This document shows positions 1 through 5,632 of a stretch of 7,404 nucleotides of DNA, piece after piece. The stretch comes from Porphyromonadaceae bacterium (GTDB lineage: Bacteria; Bacteroidota; Bacteroidia; Bacteroidales; Tannerellaceae), in NCBI GenBank assembly GCA_003517945.1, contig DOZP01000184.1, forward strand, positions 3,929 through 11,332, in the 5' to 3' direction. Below the pieces are notes generated by a model. It searched no databases. It worked only from the letters and a program-made list of their open reading frames with translations, and was not told where the DNA came from. Position numbers and translations under genes: made by a program. Position 1 is the stretch's first letter. The number at the start of each line of letters is the position of its first letter.

Positions 1-3000
1 GATATATGTTATGGAAATGCTTCGGTTTCGGATGTTTCATTATCGGGAAAGCTGAAAGATCATCATGTGCAGGCAGAAATAAATAGCGCTTATCCGTTGA
101 TCAGGGGACGTATTTCCGTTGATGGCGATATCCAAAAGAAGGATGTGAAAGGGGTACTTATTGTTGATATGGATACGCTTGATCTATACGGATTAGGGTT
201 GACGGGAACGCCGCTGGCCACATCGTTTCAGCTATTTTCGGAAATCGCATCCGATTTGAATAAAGCGCATTCGCTGGATGTCACGCTGGGGAACTGGTCT
301 TTGATGTTTGAGAAACAAACCATGCAGCCCAAAATGCTGACACTCGGTTTCCGTTCGGATGAAGATACGGTAAAAGCCTCGTTTCATGCGGGAGATCTGG
401 GTATTATGCTTACGGGAAATTCTGATTTGAATTCCTTAGCTAATAAATTTTCTTATTTATCGGGGGAACTGGGAAAACAACTGAAACGTGATTCTACTTT
501 TAATATGGAGGAGTTGCGTCCCGAGTTTCCGGATATGTCGATACGGATAGACGCCGAACGTGACAATCCGATCTATAATTTTATGCAGGAATATAATCTG
601 TTTTTTGAAACATTAAGCCTGAATGCCACCATTTCACCGGAAGAGGGTTTGAACGTTGACGGGACACTTCTGTCACTTGTGAGGGATACGCTTAAGATAG
701 ATACGATCCGGCTGAATGTATGGCAGGATACGTTGGGATTGCTATATGAAGCGAATGTCGCAAAAAACCGTTTCCGTAATCAGGAAGCGTTCCGGGCAAA
801 TGCACATGGATACATTCGTAAAGGGAGTGGCGATATTTTTGTTTCGTATGTTGATAGCCGCGGAGAGGAGGGGTTGCATTTGGGTATAAATATGGAGAAG
901 GCATCCGAAGGGTTTGATTTTCATTTCTATCCTGAAAAACCGGTGATTGCTTATATGCCTTTTACGGTTAATGATCGTAATTATATCCGGTTCAAAAGTT
1001 TGAAAGAAATGGAGGCCGATTTGCGGCTGGAAGGCGATTCCGATGCGTCTTTGTGGATACATTCCGATGAAAGTGACGAATCCATGAAGGAGATTATGGT
1101 TGAATTGAGCCAGATTAACCTGAAGGATATTTCGGCTGAGTTTACAGCCATTCCTTCACTAAAGGGCTTGCTGAATGCAACCCTGAGGTATGTGCCGATG
1201 GAAAACTCGTTTATGGTGGTTGCCGACGGTAATATAGATGATTTATATTATGAGGACGGTCGCATCGGTGAGTTGTTACTGAATGCGACTTATATGCCGA
1301 TGGACGACGGAACGCATCAGGTCGATTTGCATGCATTCCATGATATGTCGGAAATAGCTTCCCTTTATGTTTTGTATAAGGAAGGGAGAACGGAAAATAG
1401 TATCAACGGAGCGATCTCAATTGATAAATTACCGTTGAATATAGTCAATGCAATGATTCCGGGGCAGATGGCCCGTCTGGATGGAACTTTGCTGGGTAAT
1501 TTCTCTATAGCGGGTACGGATAAGGAGCCGGTAGTGGATGGCGCGTTGCAGATAGAAAAAGGTTCGGTTTATGTGGTTCCCGCCGCCACTACTTTGCGTT
1601 TCGACGGTAAGCCTATAAAGGTGACGAAAAATAAAGTCCGCCTGGATAAGTACAATGTTTATGCATTGAAAGATAATCCGCTGGTGATTGACGGGACAAT
1701 TGACGGGACAAATACAAGTCGTCCGACTGTCGATCTTAAAGTATCGGCTACGAATCTGCAATTGATGGATTCGAAAAGGACTCCCGGAACGCTTGCTTAC
1801 GGGCGGTTGTTTTTGAATCTGAATACGACTTTGAGCGGCCCGTTGCAGGCATTGCGTATGCGTGGTAATTTACATATTCTGGGTAATACGAATCTTACGT
1901 ATGTCATGCTTGACTCCCAGTTGGAGGTACAGGATAGCTTCAGCGATCTTGTTACGTTTTCCTATTTTGCGGATACGCTTCCCAGCCGTACGCGCCGGCC
2001 GTTTAATTTTGCCAGAAGCGCACGTAATGCGGCTGTGGCGAGCGGGACAGAGGTGCTTATGTATATCAATATTGATCCTGTGGCACGGATAAGGGTGGAT
2101 CTGGACGAAGAACAATCGAATTTTGTGGAGTTGAGGGGTGGCGGCGATTTGTCTTTACAATATTCCGTACAGGGAGATATGAGTTTGAACGGAAGATATA
2201 CGTTATCCGACGGAACAATACGCTATTCGATTCCGGTTATCCCGTTAACCGATTTTACGATCCGGAACGGAAGTTATGTGGATTGGAGCGGGGATGTAAT
2301 GAATCCGTATCTGAACATCGCCGCGTTTACCCGTTTGCGTGCAACTGCGGCTGTCGGCGACCAGAAGCAGATGGTGGATTTTAATACGGGCATTCAGTTA
2401 AAGGATAACCTGGAAGATGTTTCGCTTCAGTTTACATTGGAGGCTCCTACGAATGCGACTATACAAAATCAATTGACCTCTATGGGAGAAGAGGAACGGG
2501 GGAAACAGGCGGTGAGTTTGCTTATGACAGGTGTTTATCTTGCCAGTCAGGGTACGGGGAATGATAATCTGGATGTGGGTGTCGCCCTGAATAGTCTGTT
2601 GCAACGTGAAATAAGTAATATCCTGGGTAATTTGTTCGGAGATGATGTGCCGTTTTCGTTTGATGTCCAGATGTATGACGGAACATCGGGAATGGGCCGC
2701 CGTGTCGATTATCTGGGGCGTTTTTATAAAAGTTTCCTGAATGATCGTTTAAATGCGACATTGGGTCTGCGTTTTTCAACGAATAACCCGAGGGATTCGT
2801 TGACGAATCCCGGCGGCAGGAATAAGTTTATGCTGGACGACGTTTCGTTGGAGTATATGCTGGACACGGATGGTTCACGCGCTGTGAAAGTGTTCCGGAA
2901 TAAAGAATATGAAAATTTGTTCGAAGATGAAATCGGAAAAATCGGGGGAAGTTTCATTTTGCGAAGAAAGGTAAAACGTTTCAGGGATTTGTTTATCTTC

Positions 3001-3102
3001 AGGAAAGAAGATGGTATTGTCCCCGAAGAGGAGCCGGAGGAACCGGGATCTTTTGGAAATACGGATTTTCCTGGTGAAGATCCGGAGGAAGCGGCGGAAT
3101 AA
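1..3102 (+). CDS. tamB: TamB/DUF490-family translocation and assembly module protein, 5'-truncated by the window
   Basis: Frame 1 is open from the first base, so the GTG at 67 is not the real start and the gene begins upstream of the window. What remains is 1033 codons ending in TAA at 3100-3102. The protein is beta-rich and low in cysteine. It has AsmA/TamB-like strand repeats, for example the 'LDGTLLGNFSIAG' stretch near 1480-1520. A conserved Bacteroidota TamB segment lies near 1790-1920 ('AYGRLFLNLN', then 'HILGNTNLTYVMLDS'). The C-terminal TamB domain (about 2100-2990) includes 'GDMSLNGRYTLSDGTIRY' and 'GDVMNPYLNIAA'. A region with 'DRLNATLGLRFS' and 'GGSFILRRKV' follows, then an acidic Pro/Glu tail from about 3007. 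TamB proteins are anchored in the inner membrane and span the periplasm; the anchor would be in the missing N-terminus. They work with an Omp85 partner in outer-membrane protein assembly and are also implicated in phospholipid transport. The partner gene follows after 19 bases, probably in the same operon. The family call is firm; the exact cargo is not visible in the sequence. Confidence 0.93.
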   Translation, partial: DICYGNASVSDVSLSGKLKDHHVQAEINSAYPLIRGRISVDGDIQKKDVKGVLIVDMDTLDLYGLGLTGTPLATSFQLFSEIASDLNKAHSLDVTLGNWSLMFEKQTMQPKMLTLGFRSDEDTVKASFHAGDLGIMLTGNSDLNSLANKFSYLSGELGKQLKRDSTFNMEELRPEFPDMSIRIDAERDNPIYNFMQEYNLFFETLSLNATISPEEGLNVDGTLLSLVRDTLKIDTIRLNVWQDTLGLLYEANVAKNRFRNQEAFRANAHGYIRKGSGDIFVSYVDSRGEEGLHLGINMEKASEGFDFHFYPEKPVIAYMPFTVNDRNYIRFKSLKEMEADLRLEGDSDASLWIHSDESDESMKEIMVELSQINLKDISAEFTAIPSLKGLLNATLRYVPMENSFMVVADGNIDDLYYEDGRIGELLLNATYMPMDDGTHQVDLHAFHDMSEIASLYVLYKEGRTENSINGAISIDKLPLNIVNAMIPGQMARLDGTLLGNFSIAGTDKEPVVDGALQIEKGSVYVVPAATTLRFDGKPIKVTKNKVRLDKYNVYALKDNPLVIDGTIDGTNTSRPTVDLKVSATNLQLMDSKRTPGTLAYGRLFLNLNTTLSGPLQALRMRGNLHILGNTNLTYVMLDSQLEVQDSFSDLVTFSYFADTLPSRTRRPFNFARSARNAAVASGTEVLMYINIDPVARIRVDLDEEQSNFVELRGGGDLSLQYSVQGDMSLNGRYTLSDGTIRYSIPVIPLTDFTIRNGSYVDWSGDVMNPYLNIAAFTRLRATAAVGDQKQMVDFNTGIQLKDNLEDVSLQFTLEAPTNATIQNQLTSMGEEERGKQAVSLLMTGVYLASQGTGNDNLDVGVALNSLLQREISNILGNLFGDDVPFSFDVQMYDGTSGMGRRVDYLGRFYKSFLNDRLNATLGLRFSTNNPRDSLTNPGGRNKFMLDDVSLEYMLDTDGSRAVKVFRNKEYENLFEDEIGKIGGSFILRRKVKRFRDLFIFRKEDGIVPEEEPEEPGSFGNTDFPGEDPEEAAE
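1687..1710 (+). repeat. Perfect 12-bp tandem duplication inside tamB
   Basis: The 12-mer ATTGACGGGACA occurs twice with no gap (1687-1698 and 1699-1710). It is in frame and encodes Ile-Asp-Gly-Thr twice, at a beta-strand/turn position in the TamB repeat region. Identical third positions suggest a recent slippage duplication rather than protein-level repetition alone. Confidence 0.8.
2776..2811 (+). repeat. Two overlapping, mutually exclusive inverted repeats inside tamB
   Basis: TCAACGAAT (2776-2784) is perfectly complementary to ATTCGTTGA (2795-2803), with a 10-base loop. GGGATTCG (2792-2799) is perfectly complementary to CGAATCCC (2804-2811), with the four-base loop TTGA. Both use 2795-2799, so only one hairpin can form at a time. 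The stretch is coding (Ser-Thr-Asn-Asn-Pro ... Leu-Thr-Asn-Pro). No T-run follows, so it is not a terminator. Confidence 0.6.
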
Positions 3103-3121
3103 AAAATTAAGCCGGTATGAT

Positions 3122-5527
3122 ATGACGGAAGGAAGGGATAAATTATTGAAAGTTAGTTTATACGGACAATCGGGTTTTGGGAAACGGTTGAGTCTGTGTA
3201 TGCGGTTTTGTGCCGGTGTGTTTATTCTGTTTATCACTTCCTGTTCCACTACGAAGAATTTGCCTGCGGGAGGGGTGTTGTATACCGGTATAGCCGGTAT
3301 TGACATCAAAGATAAAGACAGTATAAAGGTTGATGATGAGGTGCTAGATAAGATTGAAGCCGCTTTTGCGTATCCTCCCAACAATGCTTTGCCCGGAAGT
3401 TCTTCCGCCAGAATGCCTTTGCCGGTCGGATTGTGGGTTTATAATGCGAATGTGAATAAGAACGGGCCTTTTAATCGTTTGATGATGAATCTGCTTGGGG
3501 CCAGGCCCGTATTGATGTCTGCCGTAAATCCGGAAATCCGTTCGAAGATCGTCCGGAATATTCTGCATAGTAACGGGTATTTTAACGGTATGGCGGACTA
3601 TGAAATAATTGAGAATAAAAAAGATTCTCTAAAAGCAAAAGTACGTTATGAAGTTATTTTGAATGAACCTTATATCGTTGATTCGATCGAATGGAGACGG
3701 ATGCAACACCGGGGCGATACATTACTCCGGTTGAATGAAGAAGAACGGCTTATACGTAAGGGCGATCTTTTCAGTACGGATAAGTTGGAAGCGGAAAGAC
3801 AACGTATCGCATCTATTATGCGTAATAACGGATATTATTATTTCAGACCGGAGTATGTTGTGTATCAGGCGGACTCCACTTTGTCTCCACATAAGGTCAG
3901 CCTGAAGGCCGGTTTGAAACGGGATGCGCCCCGTTCGGTTTTGCGGCCATGGAAGATCGGGGATATTTCCGTTTATCTGAATGGCTACGACAATGAGAGG
4001 CCTACGGATAGTCTCTATTACAAGGATTTACTGATCTGTTACGAAGGGAAATTACGGATTCGTCCGTCTGTTATATATGACCAGTTGAAATTCAAACGGG
4101 GAGATTTGTATTCTTTACAGAAGCAGAATGAGACACGGACGGCTATTAACCGGCTGGATATTTTTCGCTTTACGGAAATGCAGTATGTACCTAAAGATAC
4201 TTTGCGCACAAACGACGTTATGAATGTTCGCATAAGCGCTTCCTATGACTATCCGCTTAATGGGGTGTTCGAAGTGAAGGCTACGGTGAATGACAATGAT
4301 TATATGGGCCCGGGCGCTTCGTTGAACCTGACCCGCCGCAACGTGTTCGGTGGTGGCGAAGTGCTTACGGCATCCGTTTACGGGTCTTATGAATGGAATA
4401 CCAAAAGGACTTCGGGAAAGCATGAAGGGCTTCTCAATAATTATCAGACGGGAATCCGGGGTAGCATTGTTTTTCCGCGTCTTGTGTTACCCCGGATCGG
4501 TAGCAGTGCGTATGACTTTTCGGCTTCAACTCATCTGGATCTGGATGTCAGTGTGTTGAACAGGGCCAGATATTTCAGGACATTGACAATCGGAGGAAGC
4601 CTTTCCTATGAATTTGTGCCTAACCCGATACGCATTCATTCATTCACTCCTTTCAAATTGGTATTTAACAAGCTGTATAAAACCGATACCATACTTAATT
4701 ATAACCCGAATCTGTATCAGAGTTTGCAGGATCAGTTCATTCCTTCCATAGGATATTCCTACACACTGGATAATTCTTCGTTGCGTGAGGAGAGGAGTAA
4801 GACCTGGTGGAGATTTACCGTTTCCGAAGCAGGTAATCTCGTTTCAGGTGTTTATGCGGCGTTTGGCCGGAAATTTAATGAAGAAAAGAAAATCATGAAA
4901 ATTCCTTATGCCCAGTTTCTGAAAACAACTACCGAATTGCGTTACAATCAATATATTGACCGTAATCAGCGGTTGGCGATGCGTATAGGCGGCGGAATTA
5001 TTTATAGTTATGGTAATGCCACGATTGCTCCTTATAATGAGCGTTTTTATGTAGGCGGTGCGAATAGTATCCGTGCTTTCACCATACGAAGTATCGGCCC
5101 GGGTCGTTATGTGCCCGATCCCGATGATCCTTATGCGTATATCGATCAGAACGGAGATTGGAAGCTGGAAGCTAATATTGAATACAGGGGGCGTCTTGTC
5201 GGCGATCTGGATATCGCCGTTTTTGTAGATGCCGGTAATGTCTGGTTGATCCGTAAAGACGAGACACGTCCCGGCGGAACGTTCCAATGGAAACATTTGC
5301 TGAATGATATCGCCCTTGGAACAGGGATCGGATTCCGTTACGATATGGATATGCTCGTGTTCCGCTTCGACATTGGTTATGCGTTGCATTTTCCGTATGA
5401 TACGCGGGACGTACAAGGGATAAATGAAGGTGGGGAACCGGTTTATAAAGGTGAAAAGAAATACTTTAATACTCCCAGATTCTGGGATGGCGTAGGTTTT
5501 CATATTGCTATCGGATACCCGTTCTGA
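3122..5527 (+). CDS. tamL: TamL-type outer-membrane lipoprotein, Omp85/BamA superfamily
   Basis: This is a complete 801-residue protein from the ATG at 3122. A hydrophobic segment ends in the lipobox 'FITSC' (Cys41, codon 3242-3244). The sequence 'STTKNLPAG' follows, a typical opening of Bacteroidota TamL lipoproteins. POTRA-like periplasmic repeats are seen at about 3520-3670 ('NGYFNGMADYEI'), 3670-3915 ('YIVDSIEWRRM', 'NNGYYYFRPEYV') and 3960-4240 ('FKRGDLYSLQKQNETRTAI'). The Omp85 barrel runs from about 4250 to the end, with 'GPGASLNLTRRNVFGGGE', the lid-loop motif 'GGANSIRAF' (Arg651) and a terminal aromatic ('IAIGYPF') typical of a beta-signal. In Omp85 proteins the barrel inserts or gates substrates in the outer membrane and the POTRAs contact partners, here presumably TamB. 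The start is uncertain. The frame is open back to an ATG at 3011 inside tamB, which is unlikely. TTG 3146 has the purine run GGAAGGAAGGG eight bases upstream. ATG 3200 would give a minimal signal peptide. I chose 3122 as the first ATG after the tamB stop. Many pipelines would label it simply BamA/TamA family. Confidence 0.93.
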   Translation: MTEGRDKLLKVSLYGQSGFGKRLSLCMRFCAGVFILFITSCSTTKNLPAGGVLYTGIAGIDIKDKDSIKVDDEVLDKIEAAFAYPPNNALPGSSSARMPLPVGLWVYNANVNKNGPFNRLMMNLLGARPVLMSAVNPEIRSKIVRNILHSNGYFNGMADYEIIENKKDSLKAKVRYEVILNEPYIVDSIEWRRMQHRGDTLLRLNEEERLIRKGDLFSTDKLEAERQRIASIMRNNGYYYFRPEYVVYQADSTLSPHKVSLKAGLKRDAPRSVLRPWKIGDISVYLNGYDNERPTDSLYYKDLLICYEGKLRIRPSVIYDQLKFKRGDLYSLQKQNETRTAINRLDIFRFTEMQYVPKDTLRTNDVMNVRISASYDYPLNGVFEVKATVNDNDYMGPGASLNLTRRNVFGGGEVLTASVYGSYEWNTKRTSGKHEGLLNNYQTGIRGSIVFPRLVLPRIGSSAYDFSASTHLDLDVSVLNRARYFRTLTIGGSLSYEFVPNPIRIHSFTPFKLVFNKLYKTDTILNYNPNLYQSLQDQFIPSIGYSYTLDNSSLREERSKTWWRFTVSEAGNLVSGVYAAFGRKFNEEKKIMKIPYAQFLKTTTELRYNQYIDRNQRLAMRIGGGIIYSYGNATIAPYNERFYVGGANSIRAFTIRSIGPGRYVPDPDDPYAYIDQNGDWKLEANIEYRGRLVGDLDIAVFVDAGNVWLIRKDETRPGGTFQWKHLLNDIALGTGIGFRYDMDMLVFRFDIGYALHFPYDTRDVQGINEGGEPVYKGEKKYFNTPRFWDGVGFHIAIGYPF
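3200..3244 (+). other. Lipoprotein (type II) signal peptide and lipobox of TamL
   Basis: From the internal Met at 3200 the protein reads Met-Arg, a hydrophobic core of about ten residues ('FCAGVFILFI'), then Thr-Ser-Cys. This is a compact signal peptidase II signal with the modified Cys at 3242-3244. It shows the protein is lipidated as well as carrying a C-terminal barrel. If translation starts at 3122, a basic 26-residue stretch precedes this core, giving an unusually long n-region. Confidence 0.82.
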
Positions 5528-5566
5528 AGCGGTGTTTTCCGTATATTTAACAAGGCCGCTTTTTTT
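5528..5566 (+). terminator. Imperfect rho-independent terminator after tamL
   Basis: AGCGG (5528-5532) pairs with CCGCT (5556-5560). The stem can continue inward as TGTT (5533-5536) with AACA (5549-5552) across a three-base bulge, leaving a 12-base loop. A run of seven T (5560-5566) follows at once. It begins directly after the TGA stop of tamL. It would end the tamB-tamL transcript before parC. The bulge makes it weaker than a textbook terminator, so some read-through is possible. Confidence 0.62.
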
Positions 5567-5584
5567 CGGAACCGATAATTTTAG

Positions 5585-5592
5585 TATATTTG
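5585..5592 (+). promoter_or_regulatory. Probable parC promoter, Bacteroidota -7 element
   Basis: TATATTTG matches the Bacteroides primary-sigma -7 consensus TAnnTTTG exactly. The -33 element (TTTG/TTG) is poor: the nearest match is the T-run ending in TTTC at 5564-5567, with 17 bases between, slightly shorter than usual. Transcription would start near 5597-5600, giving an untranslated leader of about 35 bases before the ATG at 5633. It lies just downstream of the terminator, as expected for a new transcription unit. Confidence 0.55.
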
Positions 5593-5632
5593 TCAGATTT
5601 TTATTGAACCAATCTTTATCGTATATTTTCAA

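Noticed and set aside
67..69. GTG as the start of the first gene
   Set aside because: The same frame is open back to base 1 with protein of the same character, and TamB proteins need an N-terminal membrane anchor that is not present here.
1862..2092. Overlapping plus-strand open frame inside tamB
   Set aside because: It is an alternate-frame shadow of a conserved TamB segment with no start context or recognisable protein features.
3011..3121. Basic N-terminal extension of tamL inside tamB
   Set aside because: It would put 37 mostly basic residues ahead of a lipoprotein signal and overlap tamB by 92 bases. The open frame is best explained as an alternate reading of TamB's repetitive acidic-tail codons.
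3281..3292. Perfect 12-bp palindrome TATACCGGTATA in the tamL coding region
   Set aside because: It has no second copy, no loop and no link to a promoter; it encodes part of the conserved 'LYTGIAG' stretch and is most simply chance.
2875..3384. Minus-strand open frame of 169 codons across the tamB-tamL junction
   Set aside because: It is opposite two well-supported genes, with no family motif and no visible promoter or start context.
5604..5614. Short inverted repeat ATTG-AAC-CAAT in the parC leader
   Set aside because: Four base pairs around a three-base loop is too weak to call an operator or structured leader.
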